A stretch of 64,000 nt of DNA, taken from the NCBI GenBank assembly GCA_025677815.1, contig JAIXMP010000011.1, positions 1,364,001-1,428,000 of the forward strand, read 5' to 3'. Positions 10,721 to 24,060 of the stretch are shown one piece after another. Position numbers and translations under genes: made by a program. The DNA comes from Phascolomyces articulosus. Its lineage: Eukaryota > Mucoromycota > Mucoromycetes > Mucorales > Lichtheimiaceae. Position 1 is the first letter of the stretch. Every line of letters begins with the position of its first letter. The notes under the pieces are model-generated. The model was not told where the DNA came from. It saw only the letters and a list, made by a program, of their open reading frames with translations, and ran no database searches.

Positions 10721-12877
10721 TTATTTGGCATTACAAAGAGCATTCATAAGAACTTGATTTTCTACCTCCACCACATCAGCCGAAACATGATTGGACGCAC
10801 ACCCATTACTTGCTTGTTTTTCATCCCAGTTTCTGGATTCGCCCATAGTAAACGTATCCCATATCATCAAATTATGAATTCTTTGTTGAAACTGTTCCCG
10901 TGCCAATTGATCAAAAAGTTGAACACGTTGTCCACTAATATGTCGATATCGGTCAGTAGCATCCACACGACAGCAATAATATTGCGGGGTTCGATAAATG
11001 ACAAGTGTGCTATATCGATACCTTCGATGGATCAAATCCACCAACTCATCCAATTCTTTTTGGAATTGTTCCACTGTCATAAATGCTGCATCCCAATTCC
11101 CAATAGATACAATAGCGACATCTCCAGGTGCATGTTGTCGAATAGCCGTTTGATTAAAACTGGTATTCCACGAAGGATTATTGAGATAAGTCAACCCATC
11201 CCATTTATAACTACGTAAATGAACACCATTGGTTTGATTCCCCACCCAAACCAACATTTTACGTTTTTCCACATCAAACCATTCCTTGTTCCATCCTGGT
11301 TCCTTGTAATCTTCACAATAACAGGCACGAAGTTGAAGTTCATCACCAATATAATCCCAGTTAAGTGGGTCAGTGCTTTGATTTTTTGGAGGTGGATGAT
11401 TGTCGTTACGAGCACTACCTATTTGTTCATTTGGCTTGCCAAAGGTGTTGGCAACAAAACTCCAATCATCACACCAACGACCATGGGTAATAATCTTTTT
11501 AATCATCCGTCGTGTATTGGAATCACCAAACGCATCTATTCCATGTGGATATTTTTTTTCTAAACAAGCACCAAAATCTTGATAACTGATCCGTCGTAAT
11601 CGGCAATTATAAGGTGCCCAGAATTTATTTCTAATATCTAATGCTGCTGGTTCTTCAGTGGCAGATAATACAGCTGAAGGTAGCCAACGCCCTGAAAGAT
11701 CAGTGCGTGTACAATAGGGTAATTCCATATGCTGTTTCACAATATGTCGTAATAGACTATATTCGTTGTCGTCCTTCTCGTTATCTTCATAGGAATGTTG
11801 TATTGGCACATCAATATAGTCCTCCGGATAAATATGCATAATTTGTTGTGGTCTATACGGAACAATGGGACCCTTCTCAAAATTCCATTTCGCTTCTTGG
11901 TATTCAATCCTTGCGTCAAAATGATAACGACCTGGATCTAATAATTTGATACTGCCTTCATACACATGGATAGTTCTTCGTTCATGCATCATAGATTCTA
12001 ATTCAAGCATAAAGTGAGGTTTGTCTCCTCGATGTTTCATCCATTCTTTACGCAATAAAGCATGACCCTTCCATGGCTCCATATGAATGGGCATGGATGC
12101 ATCTGTATCGATATTCAAAGCAGATACCATGATGGAATCCCACCAAGGTGAAGAGGTGGATGATAATTGTTCATTGGCAGGTTGATATAAATAATGATCC
12201 ATCATAAACGTAGTATTGACAGGAGGTTCTGGTAGAATGGCTTGAACACAGATATGTTTTGTTCCTACCCGAGTAATATATAAAAAAGGTTCTTTGATCC
12301 TTGTTGGGTTCCCATGGTTGAATGTGGAAGGTAATTCAAGATTGGTGGCTACGATTCGTCGTAAAAGTGAAAGAGGGAGTGATTCGGGTGATCCGCATGG
12401 ATTGGATCCGGTCCCCACCACATCTTCAGGCAGGTGTTGATCAGAGATATTTGATGATAGGATGTGTTGTTTCCATGTTTGTTGTGAATGCCACCAGGAC
12501 CAAAATGGTCTAAATAAGAAAAATTGGGCTCTGGTGTCTTCGACAGATCGAATGATATCACTGGCACGACTAGGAAAGAGTTGTAACATGGCCGCTTCCA
12601 CAGCATAATCATCATTGTCTTGAATGGAAGACCGGTACATTGCGATAGGATCTTGATCATGAATAGAAGTCATGTTGGTGTCGTTGTTAGAGTTCGTGAT
12701 ATGAAAGGCATCTGCTGCTGTTGTTGTTGATGAAGAGAGTTGGGATAGTACTTCCATTGGATAGTAACGATATCCAAGTAAGATTAAAAGTAATAAAACA
12801 TTGAATAAGACAATAAGGTACCAATTTTTGATCAAATTGTTATAGGTACCAAAACGACCTATTATCTTTTTCATCAT
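10721..12877 (-). CDS. Type II membrane PC-esterase / NXPE-like protein
   Basis: Intronless, 718 aa when started at the ATG pair at 12877. The frame stays open further upstream, but that part looks like translated AT-rich leader. The N-terminus is cytoplasmic and basic (MMKKIIGRF), followed by a hydrophobic signal anchor at about 18-35 (NWYLIVLFNVLLLLILLGYR), typical of Golgi type II enzymes. A middle region (about 150-350) with alternating beta-like segments suggests the Ig/filamin-like domain of NXPE proteins. From 451 comes GDSNTRR, the block I motif of PC-esterase (GDSL-type) domains. A C-terminal CASNHVSADV (His 697) is a candidate for the second catalytic block. Related domains (Cas1p, TBL, NXPE) handle O-acyl groups on glycans, so sugar O-acylation or deacylation in the Golgi is the likely role (inference). 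Several N-x-S/T sites fit a lumenal domain. Confidence 0.8.
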   Translation of the reverse strand: MMKKIIGRFGTYNNLIKNWYLIVLFNVLLLLILLGYRYYPMEVLSQLSSSTTTAADAFHITNSNNDTNMTSIHDQDPIAMYRSSIQDNDDYAVEAAMLQLFPSRASDIIRSVEDTRAQFFLFRPFWSWWHSQQTWKQHILSSNISDQHLPEDVVGTGSNPCGSPESLPLSLLRRIVATNLELPSTFNHGNPTRIKEPFLYITRVGTKHICVQAILPEPPVNTTFMMDHYLYQPANEQLSSTSSPWWDSIMVSALNIDTDASMPIHMEPWKGHALLRKEWMKHRGDKPHFMLELESMMHERRTIHVYEGSIKLLDPGRYHFDARIEYQEAKWNFEKGPIVPYRPQQIMHIYPEDYIDVPIQHSYEDNEKDDNEYSLLRHIVKQHMELPYCTRTDLSGRWLPSAVLSATEEPAALDIRNKFWAPYNCRLRRISYQDFGACLEKKYPHGIDAFGDSNTRRMIKKIITHGRWCDDWSFVANTFGKPNEQIGSARNDNHPPPKNQSTDPLNWDYIGDELQLRACYCEDYKEPGWNKEWFDVEKRKMLVWVGNQTNGVHLRSYKWDGLTYLNNPSWNTSFNQTAIRQHAPGDVAIVSIGNWDAAFMTVEQFQKELDELVDLIHRRYRYSTLVIYRTPQYYCCRVDATDRYRHISGQRVQLFDQLAREQFQQRIHNLMIWDTFTMGESRNWDEKQASNGCASNHVSADVVEVENQVLMNALCNAK

Positions 12878-13381
12878 GGTGCTATTATTCCCATATACTA
12901 TATTTAATTTAAATTTGAATGCAAAGGAAGAAATGTATATAAATGAATGATATTGAATAAAGAGTAAAGAAAGTAGAAAAGAAAAAAAAGAAGAAGAATG
13001 AATGATACAAGAAGGAAAAATGGTTATCAAGGACAATAATACATTGGGTTCAATTAATTCATATCTCCATTTTGACACAACATTTTCAATTAAAACTCTG
13101 TTGTTACAATAAAATGATCGGGAATGTTGTTGTGATGACAGGTTTAATTCATTTAATCTTTATTATCGTATTGGGTACAATAAGTTATCTAAAAAAAGTT
13201 ATTGAATTACAGTTCCAACTGCAACGGAATATCTATTTTCGGAAAAAATCAATAAAATGCCAAGAGTTGCCATTTTTTTTTTGTTCTTGTTCTTTTCTCT
13301 TCTTCAGCCATCCAAAATCCTCCCATCTTCGTTTGGGATACTAGTAGTATAATATTTAATAATTTAATGATGGAAAAAAAA
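12878..13381. other. Intergenic region between two minus-strand genes
   Basis: AT-rich 504 bases holding the upstream region of the PC-esterase gene and the 3' end of the FAM72 gene. No coding signal other than short chance frames. Confidence 0.55.
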
Positions 13382-14435
<1,054 letters not shown>

Positions 14436-14673
14436 AATGGCGTTATTATATATATATGTATATAAGAAGAAGAGGAATAAAGTTTGAGGAAAAGGAAATA
14501 AAGATTGGTATAGAATCCCATTTCTCAAAAATGTTTATTCACAGAAAAAAAAATTAGTGTATGGATATACCAAAAATTCACCGCGGAAGATACATCTTTT
14601 ATCTGTATACATCATGGTCCAATGAAATAGAAAAAACAACAAAGGAATCAAAAAGAAAAAAAAATAAGATCAT

Positions 14674-16116
14674 TCAATGATTGTCGTTTGATTTATTATT
14701 ATTATTATTGTTATTAATAATATTATTAAAAGAGTCGTTTCTTAATAAAGTCCAAGGTGGTGTTGGGCCACGCCATCCACCAAAATCCGAATTTTTATTG
14801 ACAGTAGATGTTAAAGATTTGTTGATGGTATATGGTTGATTGGTATGTTGATGTTGTTGATCAGGTAATGCTAATGTATTATCTCTACTCCCACCACCAT
14901 TATTATTATCTCCATGGCTGCTGCTACCTCGATGACTATTATTACATGAAGAAGGCAATCTGTCCATGGAAGAGTTAGCCAAAACATAGTAGGATGAGGA
15001 TGCCGTTGATGATCCTGGTCGTTGTTGATGCTCTTCTTGTTCTAATAATTGTTGATTATATAAGATTTGTTGTTGTTGTTGTTGTTGTTCTATAATACTA
15101 CTTGTACTATGGGTTGCTGATGAATCATCACTACCACCACCACTATTACCAGGTATATTATTGATAATCATTCGTTCACTCGTGGATCGACCGGAAGTTG
15201 AAGTTGTTGTTGTGGGGCTTTCTATAAATGGTGTTAACACAAAGGGTCTCTTTGGTACTGTGGATGATGTTCCAGAATCATAAGCCTGCATTGCCATTGG
15301 TACTACAGAGATATTTTCATTTTCAACATCTCGTTGTGGTTGCTCATGAATGTCTTTGTCATCATTATCATTCGTTGTTGTTGTAGTGTTTTCATTTTTT
15401 GACTGGGATGATGATGATGATGCGATTGCCATGGTGTCTGCTGGCAAAGGAGATGGTAATGAAGGTGGTAGTTGTGTATGTGTAGATGCTGTAGATGGTG
15501 AATTTTTCTCTTGAACAACAACAGATTGCTGTTCATATTTCATGTCACTACTATCGTTACTAGAACTATGATCACTCAAACTACTATTGCCAGCAATCGT
15601 AGTTCCGTCCTGGATTTTAGATGATGGTTGAGGTTCAGCAGCACAAACTAATTTTGGTTTTCTTCTTCCTGGTCGAGGCGGTGGAGCTGAAAGTGGCATC
15701 ATGACAAATGGATGTTTCTGTTGTGCCTTTTCAAGATCTATCGTGTTGGTATCAATCGATTCAGATGTTGTCATGATGCTGTCACTATTATTTTGTTGAT
15801 ATTGTTGTTTTTGTTGTAAAAGAAATGAAGATGGGAATCGTGGTGATACTCTTCCGATCGCTGAATCACTGTCGTCTTTTTTCTTTCCTTCTTCTACTAC
15901 TTCTTCATCTGCAAGATAATTTCTTTCTATCATTCCTCGATGACGATGTTGATGATTAGAGAAAGATCCTGCTGTACTATCCATACTTTCACTAGATTTT
16001 TTTATATTCCATTTTTTTCTTATCCAAAGCATATAAATTCCAAAGGCGACAAGAGAAATAAATGCAGCAATCGCCAAAGCTATCAAAGCCCATTGCCATG
16101 CTAGTAGTTGTACCAT
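14674..16116 (-). CDS. Single-pass membrane protein with long disordered tail
   Basis: 480 aa, intronless. The start at 16116 is chosen because the hydrophobic segment follows directly (LLAWQWALIALAIAAFISLV, about residues 4-30) and is closed by the stop-transfer RKKW. The frame upstream is a translated T-rich leader. No signal peptide precedes the segment, so it is probably a signal-anchor protein with its long C-terminus in the cytoplasm. The tail is low-complexity: serine-rich patches, an eight-glutamine run near the middle, N runs at the end, and several proline/basic patches (PPPRPGRRKPK) that could bind SH3 or WW domains (inference). A short ordered-looking WRGPTPPWTLLRNDSF block lies close to the C-terminus. 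I do not recognise the family. It lies head to tail with FAM72. Confidence 0.7.
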   Translation of the reverse strand: MVQLLAWQWALIALAIAAFISLVAFGIYMLWIRKKWNIKKSSESMDSTAGSFSNHQHRHRGMIERNYLADEEVVEEGKKKDDSDSAIGRVSPRFPSSFLLQQKQQYQQNNSDSIMTTSESIDTNTIDLEKAQQKHPFVMMPLSAPPPRPGRRKPKLVCAAEPQPSSKIQDGTTIAGNSSLSDHSSSNDSSDMKYEQQSVVVQEKNSPSTASTHTQLPPSLPSPLPADTMAIASSSSSQSKNENTTTTTNDNDDKDIHEQPQRDVENENISVVPMAMQAYDSGTSSTVPKRPFVLTPFIESPTTTTSTSGRSTSERMIINNIPGNSGGGSDDSSATHSTSSIIEQQQQQQQILYNQQLLEQEEHQQRPGSSTASSSYYVLANSSMDRLPSSCNNSHRGSSSHGDNNNGGGSRDNTLALPDQQHQHTNQPYTINKSLTSTVNKNSDFGGWRGPTPPWTLLRNDSFNNIINNNNNNNKSNDNH

Positions 16117-19109
16117 ATAAATATGTAAAAAAAAAATAGTTATATATATATAAAATAAAAAAGCAAATGAGAAAAAGAAAGAAAGAAATGATGAAAAAAA
16201 GGTTATACGAGAAAATATAAACAAGAAAAAAAGAAACCTTAAGTGTGGGAGAGGCAAAAAAAAAGGGGAATCGGGGTAAGTTTTTTTTTCTTGATGATGA
16301 TTGCTTGGGCACAGACCCGGTAAAGCAAAAGAAGCAAGATCAACTTTATTATTATAATTATATATTTCATCTTATTCTTCTTCTTTTTACCATGATTATT
16401 ATTTATGATTTATAATAACATGTATATTTAACTATTAAATTGCAAAAAAAAAAAAAGAATAATAGATCGATCATGTTTATATTACTTCTAAATGGATATC
16501 TAAAACTCGTAATAAATAAAGTGGGCAAATAAAAATATGCAGTGTCAACCGTCTCATGTGGATGATAGAATATAATAATACACAATGCATGCATCATTCC
16601 TGTGTACAGTGGCTTTTTAGTAAGTACATTTTGCTGCTGTTACTCCTCCTCCTCATTATATATATTTTTTAAGTTCATTTAGTATTATTCTTTTTCATTA
16701 TAACATGCCAATCCATCATCACGCGGATTTTTATATATAAATACAAAAGATTGTTTTATAAAATAAAAAAGAAAAAGTGCTACTACCACTACGTATATTT
16801 TCACTTGGTTACAGAAGAAAGTTTAAACGTATCAAAGACTGGGAACCTTTTTTTCAGCATGGTAAAAATGGGATTTCTTTTATTTATTTGTTATTATTTA
16901 TTATTTATGAGCTATTATTCATTACTTCTAATAAATAACAACCGTTTCTTCTTCATCTTTCTACCACTCTAAAACATTTATATGAGTAAGCATTAATGTT
17001 GTTTGTTTTTGTCACATCGTATCTCGTTTTGATAGCAAACAATCAACAAAGAAAAGCCACGTTTTTTGTAACATTTAATATTTATCAAAATAACCAAAGT
17101 GTAATCATTTTTCGGAATTGGGCGTTTTTTTTTTCACAATGTTTGTTGGTAATACAAAAGGATGAACATAAAAGGGAGTGACAGGAAATATATTTTAATA
17201 TATATATATATATACCAATAATAATGGTATAAAGAAATCCCAAGAAGTCAAATAAGAAATGGAGTTATTATTGCTTCAACAAGGTAACCTGAAGTACTCT
17301 GATGATAATGATAATGATGATAATATATATACATATATAGAGGTATGCATATGCAAATAAAAGCTGCGCACGTTGCCGATATTTTGCTGGTTTCTCTCTT
17401 TTTTTTTTTAAGGGGAAAATATTCTATTATAAATAGGAACCATGAGAAAAAAAATATGGAAAAAAAGGTACTTTTTAATCCAACGACCCAATTTTGTTTG
17501 AGATTTTCAAAACTTTATATAAAGAAGTTGTTGTTGTTCACGGAGAATCCCGAACAATTGTTGTACTTTGTGTTCATTATTTCCAGGGGAATTTAACGGG
17601 AAACGTAACACAATTGCTTCTACACATTATCAACTTTTTTTTTCGGATTTATCCTTGGTATATAACTAAAAAAAAAAAAAAAAAAACTCTTCTTCATCAA
17701 CGTGATATAGTTACCTGTTACCAAGTTGAACTATAACAGCAATACTTAAGTGGCAATATAGTAAGTGATTATAGTTTTGATTTAGCCATACTATACAATC
17801 TATTATTGTATAGTAATAGTAGTAAGTATGTTGTATTAGTATTATTACGTTTAATTTAGGGGGGACCCAGGGCAAATCATGCCTTTTTTTCTTTCGCGCC
17901 TATAATGAACCCGAGAATTCATCACACACTTCACACGCTACTGTATTTCATTTAAATAATATTGAAAATGCACGTTAATCAAAAATAATAGTAGCCAGAT
18001 GACATTTTATAGTTATCATTATTCAATACAAGGAATTCAAATACCCTTTTATCACGATGGATATAGTCTATAATAAATTCCATATTTTACATTGAGCGAT
18101 ATATTCTTATTCTGACTATTATTCAACATATCGGACTTTCCTAGCAGTTACAATGAAGGCAGGTAAAGTAAAAGTCCATGCCATAAATCATTGAACAGTT
18201 TTCTTGATATAGCATTATATGATTATCCAAAAAAAAAGTTATAAATGCTTGATCATAGAGTTAGTCAGTAACCAAATGTCAAAAATCAAAAAATCAAAAA
18301 ATTATTTCTCCTTATCGGATACACACGCCATATCACATAAACATTTATAACCTTTTTATCTAAAAATCTGCTTAAGGTATTATTTATAGTAAAAAATGAT
18401 TACTAGTGATCCTTAGATTTGCTTTACTTTTATCTCTTGTATAAAGGAAAAGATATATCGACTACCAAAATGGGATTCCATATCGTATTTTGACGTTTAA
18501 TCTTTTTCTGATCTTATTACGAGACCCTGAGCTGACAATCGGGTATTGAAAACGAGTAGAAAATTCCATCCGCATAAGGTTGGCGCGGCAATGTATTAAG
18601 GTGTCAGGGAAGAAGAGTTCCTCCTACAGAATCTGTGGCAGTTCCTTGGTAGAATCACCCTTGAATTATTAATTAATGATAGAAAGATGTAATAATATAA
18701 TTGAAGATTGTATACGTGTCCAGAACAAGGGAAAAAAAAGTAAAATGGTCGAATATGTTAAATAATGATCATAATTTTACTAAAGGATGGCTTATTTCAA
18801 TTAGAATTATTTTTCTTACTATTTTCTTGTTTTTTGTTGTTGAACTATCATTCTTAATATAAACTTGTTTTAAACCAGAAATGTGGTTATATCTTATGAA
18901 AGACATTTCATATGCACCAAATAATTCTCACATCACTACTCTATTGCATAAAAATGATTTCATAGTACAAGGTGCTTGATTGGCTGAACTTTCTGCTTTT
19001 TAACTTTTCATATGCTTATAAAACGGCTTCTCTTTTTTTCAATATGATAACCATTCTTTCTTTTTTATACCTTTTTTTTGGATACCATCTGCTACTTCTT
19101 GCTTCCAAC
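16117..19109. other. Long AT-rich intergenic region
   Basis: Three kilobases without a recognisable gene. It contains long A and T runs (for example 17669-17686), AT microsatellites, and a conspicuously GC-richer block at about 18510-18660 whose nature I cannot assign. Small frames at 16751-17736 are T-rich and unconvincing. Confidence 0.6.
19017..19023 (+). promoter_or_regulatory. Probable TATA box (TATAAAA)
   Basis: TATAAAA sits 93 bases before the ATG at 19110. With initiation about 30 bases downstream of it, the in-frame ATGs at 18972 and 19041 would be upstream of the transcript start. This supports 19110 as the start codon. Confidence 0.45.
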
Positions 19110-19790
19110 ATGAGTGTCATTGATTACAGTAAATGGAACAAAATTATTGCTGATATCGAAAAAGAAGGAGGGCTTGATTCCGATAACGAGGATAATCCAA
19201 AAAGACGTTCATCGGACGGCAATGCTCCGTTGGAGCTTGCACTCAAATCACCCGCTGCACAGAACAAGCCATGTCAATGTGTTCGCGTGTTTAGAAGATC
19301 TGAACGACCTTTTGGTACCACTACACAAGATTATTTTTTTGAACGTATCATCATTCCCAAACATCATCCTATGCTTGTTTCTGGTACTGCATTAATTTCC
19401 CCCGTTTCCAAAAAAATTGGTATCCCTCTCATCATCTATCTTGAAGATCCACTCCATTATCCATTATCCAAGCCAAACGTACGATCCAACTATGAGAATC
19501 AAATCATCACCTATTTGCTCATCAAGCCCAGTAATGGATTTGCACCTATCAAATACCAGGATGGTGTTGGTACAGCTCTTGTTGCTCGCGCAGATCATCG
19601 TCCACTCGCTGTTGGACTTTTGACAACAATTCATGCTTATAATTCCATGCTTTTGAGTGAAAGATATGGAAGTGGTGATGATCACAAGGTTCAACATTCG
19701 ATTACCCCGAACGATTTTAAAAAGTTTGCACACAAGTTTGTGAATAAGAAGAAGAGTGAAATTGAAAAGGATTGGAATTTCGTATTATAA
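19110..19790 (+). CDS. Hypothetical protein, 226 aa
   Basis: Intronless. The start at 19110 gives MSVIDYSKWNKI. An in-frame ATG at 19041 would add a hydrophobic leader that could act as a signal peptide, but it lies within a pyrimidine-rich tract right after a TATA box and is less likely. The N-terminal IDYSKWNKI plus an acidic patch (DSDNED) resembles the start of Cdc37-type co-chaperones (DYSKWD...), but nothing else of Cdc37 is present. Residues about 55-190 appear to form a compact, beta-rich domain (CVRVFRRSE, YFFERIIIPKHHP, IGIPLIIYLED, YLLIKP). The C-terminus is basic and lysine-rich. No membrane segment is seen. I do not recognise the family, and no function is proposed. Confidence 0.7.
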   Translation: MSVIDYSKWNKIIADIEKEGGLDSDNEDNPKRRSSDGNAPLELALKSPAAQNKPCQCVRVFRRSERPFGTTTQDYFFERIIIPKHHPMLVSGTALISPVSKKIGIPLIIYLEDPLHYPLSKPNVRSNYENQIITYLLIKPSNGFAPIKYQDGVGTALVARADHRPLAVGLLTTIHAYNSMLLSERYGSGDDHKVQHSITPNDFKKFAHKFVNKKKSEIEKDWNFVL

Positions 19791-21391
19791 GGACCTCGTA
19801 GTATCAACATAAATAGTAGCGTCATTAGTATTAGTATTAGTGATATGATTTCTAATGTAGACGGTGTTTGCTTCATCCGCTTTGTTACCATTAATCATTT
19901 TATTATAGTTTACTCACCATTTATCATGCTATCAAAACTTGTATCGGCATATTATATATATGCCTTTATTATCTAGCTCTCAAAAAAAATATATATATTA
20001 CGAATAAAAACCAATTGCATTTTCTGCTTTATTATTTTTTACTATAGGAATAATAGAGTAAGTATTCTCTGAAGGCTATTAAAATAAAACTCTTGGTTTT
20101 TATATTCAAGTATTATTATGATATCCCTGCAACAATTGCCATAATAGATTATTTAAACCATATTATTCTGTCCGTGATGATATTTTATTTATACAGTACC
20201 TGATTATAAAAATCATGTATTGATGACGATAGACAATTTAAATCGCTCGATAATTTGATCCCTTTATCAGGGAAGTAATGATTACTTACAAAAATAAAGC
20301 AGTGGTAGTAAAGGAGCCCAGTAGTAAAAGGGCCAGGTAGATCCGTGAATATATAAGAAAGATACTACTCTTTAATCAAACACAATAATCAAAATAGATT
20401 CACTGCTGGTTGTTATCATATCTGTTAATAGAATGATTCTACCTCATATTTTTCTAACATGTGATTTTTTTCACTCCCAAGAAAATATATACCAATTGTT
20501 GTTTTATAAAATGGCTGCTTTATTAGACGATTCTAGAAAAATAGGAGAGTAGCACATAGAAAAATCTCGATCAACAACCTGTAATGATATGTATTTTCTC
20601 TTAGTATCCGACCATCTACATATCTCACAAGAGATGTACGCATATTGCATAGGAGGATAGATAATATGAAGTACTATTAATAGCATCTTTTTATTAAGCA
20701 ATGAGGTTGTTCGAAGTCGAGTACGATGTCTGTTCTAATGTCGTATATAATAATGTCCAATTGCTATTATATATACAATTTGCATCTTCAATGAACAAAA
20801 AATGTTCATGTGGTGGTTTGAAGGGATTTTTGAAAGTCGTGTTTTTTATCCTTCTAAATATGAAATTCATTTACTTGTGTAGCTTGCTTCTAAAATATAG
20901 TTTTGAAAGTAACCCAATAAAATACTACCAGTGGTAGTCTGTCAGAATTAAAAGTATACATTTTTAACCGTTGGAAACGACAGATATATTTCAATGTTAT
21001 GTGCAACCATGAATCGAATAAGAAGAGAGCCGCTACAATATATAGATTTTGTTTGACAAACGCGTTTTCAACTAAAGTTGACCACACAATTTATAACGAT
21101 GTTATTCAAATAAGTAGTAAAATAAAAAAAGATTCGACAATTGTCCTAACTACATAAATCCAATAGAATTTTGGGTCTATTACTTCTTTGGAAATGAATC
21201 CCTGGAGTGGTACGTATTATAAAGAAGATGATGAATGCGCGCATCAACGATTTCTGTCGAATATTATTTTATAGTAACAAGCACAACTTTGGCTTTTTCT
21301 TGGTTGATTTCACACTATTTTATTCATTGACAGTTTGAAGTAAGGTGCAATTTCACAACAATTTTTTTATGGTGAAAATCTCAGAACTTAT

Positions 21392-21425
<34 letters not shown>

Positions 21426-21585
21426 GTATCTTTCGGCTTAGCTCCTCAAGATTTTAGTGGTGGTACAAAAATCCGAATGAATGGTCTTTATCGTGGGCTT
21501 TTGTTCTTTCTTTCTTCTCTCTTTTTATTTCCCAATAAAATATACAGAAAAAAATCTTTTTCGCTATCGGCTGAAATTTGTACTT
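19791..21585. other. AT-rich intergenic region
   Basis: No gene seen in about 1.8 kb. It ends in a 29-base poly-T tract (21397-21425) followed by about 160 bases that are duplicated upstream of the second F-box gene. Confidence 0.6.
21397..21425 (+). repeat. Poly-T tract, 29 bases
   Basis: Uninterrupted T run marking the left edge of the duplicated F-box block. Sequence to its left has no counterpart at the second copy, while sequence to its right does. Confidence 0.9.
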
Positions 21586-24036
21586 ATGGCTGAATCTCTC
21601 CCACCTCATTTTCTTGATACCTTGGAATCCTTTCCGGGCCAAATTCAAAGAATCAAAGATGCTTTTATACATCAAAACTATCAAGAACTCGTAGAACATG
21701 CATCCACAACAATCAACTATGTATACGAACAAAACTTGCTTCTTCTTGCACTTCTTGATATCCGATCCCATGGCCATACAATGAACGGTCAATATAATGA
21801 AGCATACGCAGATGCACAAAAAATGACAAAAATTGTACCCACATCAACGGCTGGTTATACAAGAGTGGGTCATCTACTTTCGATGTATGGGGATCAAATC
21901 AGTAGTACTGTTGGAGCTAATAATGAGGACCATAGCAACAGCAACAACAACAGCAACTTTAGAGTCTCACCACCGCCGCAACAACAACAACAACAGGATC
22001 ATCATCATCAAACAAACCCGCAACCATTGGAGGTAACGAATAACATCAGAAGCCTTGAAATATCACGACAAGGAAGGAGACCTCATCAAACTGACCGATA
22101 CTCAATGGAGGAAACAAGCAAAGATTCGGAAAGAACAAGAAATGGTGGTGAAGGTGTCGGAATAAAGATATTGCGAATAAATACGACTGACCCTCTACGA
22201 TTATTTCCGGATGGAATCACAAAACGTATCATTACGTTATTGCCACAAAATGACCGCCTCGTTTGTATTCAAGTTTCAAAATTGTGGCAAAAGGAGATTT
22301 TGGGTTGTGCAGAAGCATGGAAAGGTTTAAAGCTTGAATTTCATGGAGTAAATGATACGCTATCGATTCGTTTACTTAATTTCTGTTGCGACCATGTCGA
22401 AAATTTATATATAAGTCATTCTACCACTGAAAAAATACAGTATCACATTTTGAAGGCCTTACAAAAACGGTCCTTTGGCAAGATCCAATCTTTTTCATTA
22501 TTTGGTGAGTATATATAATGATTTTATCAATATGGTTCTTTTTTGATCTTTCCTCCTGAATGAAATATTAGAGTAATTGTTTTGTACTATAGTAGCCATT
22601 ATTATAACTTTATAAATGCATGGTTTAAATAAGTGATTAAATATTATTTTTTATTAATGATAGCATCAAAAAATGGAATCCAAATCATGGACCACTTTAC
22701 CGCAGATATTACAAATGCATTGTATTCAATTCGAAATACCTTGACCGGTCTGAACATCAACTTTTCGTGTGATTATGATATAAACCCCACTATCACCATA
22801 GCGACAATCCTAGACACATGTAGAAACCTGACTGATCTTGTATACCGTAATCGTAACATCAAGGTATCTACGTTTATTGGAAATTTGACCACGCTTGACA
22901 ACCACCGCCACTTGGTTAACTTGGAGCTTAATGCGGAAACAATATCTAAGCAAAATATTGAATCTATAATACAAATATGCCGACAATTACGACGAATCAA
23001 TGTTGGCAATTATTGTGGTGATAAATCAGTCCTAGATATGTTCTTGACGCAAACAGCAACACCAAATCTGGAAATTTTGGGTATCAACAGCTATGTTACC
23101 GATGGTGTGCCACAGCTAACGGAAAAAGAGGATAGCAATTGGAGAGAAATAGGTCTACGAGTCCTATGGATAACCCAGGAGTTTAGTGATGAATTATCAG
23201 TTTCATATGAAACTAAAATATTCCAGCTTATGCATCGAAACATGAAAACATTGGAAACTATTAATGTAACACTGCCAAAAACGACAACACATAACATAAT
23301 GAACCTATTCAAATCACGAAAAAGACCACAAGACTATTCTGACCTCAACTTTATAAAAATTAAAAGTTTGACATTCAATAGTTCACCAACTGTTATATAT
23401 AAATTTAAAATGGACAAATCAATTCGTAAATCAATAACATTGAAGCATCTAGAACTAGATGGACTTACTTACATGTCCCAGTTAGCTGATATCCTTCTTA
23501 AAATGCCACCGCTTGAACGACTCAGCGTAATTGGGAGACAAGAAGAATCCTTCTTTGAACCCGATCCATCCAATTCAAGGTCATTAAATATACTATTTGC
23601 ACGATATTCATCATTTTCATTATTGAAATCTCTCCACCTTGAACAGCATCGTGGAGTATCGGATACCACACTTATTACGGTTGCAGGAACTAAATCGTTG
23701 AAAAAGATCACCTTTGCATATCTACACTATGTTTCAACAAATGGCATCAAGGATTTTTTCTATAAAATTGGATCCCAACTAACAAATATATCGTTAGAAT
23801 CCATGGACTGTATTACAGATGATGTGTTGGCAGTTCTCGGTGAGCAAAGAAAATATTTATCTTCTGTTAATCTGAAAAGGTTAGACCATGTGACGGACCA
23901 AGGTATAAAGACACTGATAGACAAATCTCATTCAAGGCTGGAGACACTAGGAATATATTGGTGCAAGAAGACTACCGAAAATTGCAAAGTGGATCCAGAG
24001 AGAAAAATAAAATACATTAGTTATCTGAATTATTAA
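21586..24036 (+). CDS. TPR / F-box / LRR protein (Dia2/Pof3-like architecture), copy 1
   Basis: Two exons (21586-22504, 22664-24036), 763 aa. Residues about 12-105 look like TPR helices (NYQELVEHAS; GQYNEAYADAQKM...GYTRVGHLLSM). A Q/N/H-rich linker covers about 113-148. An F-box is at about 202-242 (LFPDGITKRIITLLP...LVCIQVSKLWQKEIL). From there to the end are leucine-rich repeats of the AMN1 type, with late units such as SLESMDCITDDVL and KRLDHVTDQGIKTL. In fungi this domain order is that of Dia2 (yeast) and Pof3 (fission yeast), substrate receptors of SCF ubiquitin ligases. The F-box should bind Skp1 and the LRRs the substrate (inference by architecture, not orthology). The intron joins at G|CA. 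Expanded, fast-evolving F-box families suggest variable substrates. A diverged paralogue lies at 50437. Confidence 0.88.
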
Positions 24037-24060
24037 ATAAAAAAAGATTATATAAAAACT

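Noticed and set aside
12878..13078. 67-residue N-terminal extension of the PC-esterase protein
   Set aside because: AT-rich translated leader. The ATG pair at 12877 is followed directly by a classic short cytoplasmic tail and signal anchor.
18972..19109. N-terminal extension of the 226-aa protein with a signal-peptide look
   Set aside because: Overlaps a TATAAAA box and a T-rich tract, so it probably precedes or overlaps the transcription start. Kept only as an alternative.
21586..22518. Retrogene origin for the duplicated F-box gene
   Set aside because: Both copies retain the same intron at the same codon and share upstream and downstream non-coding flanks.
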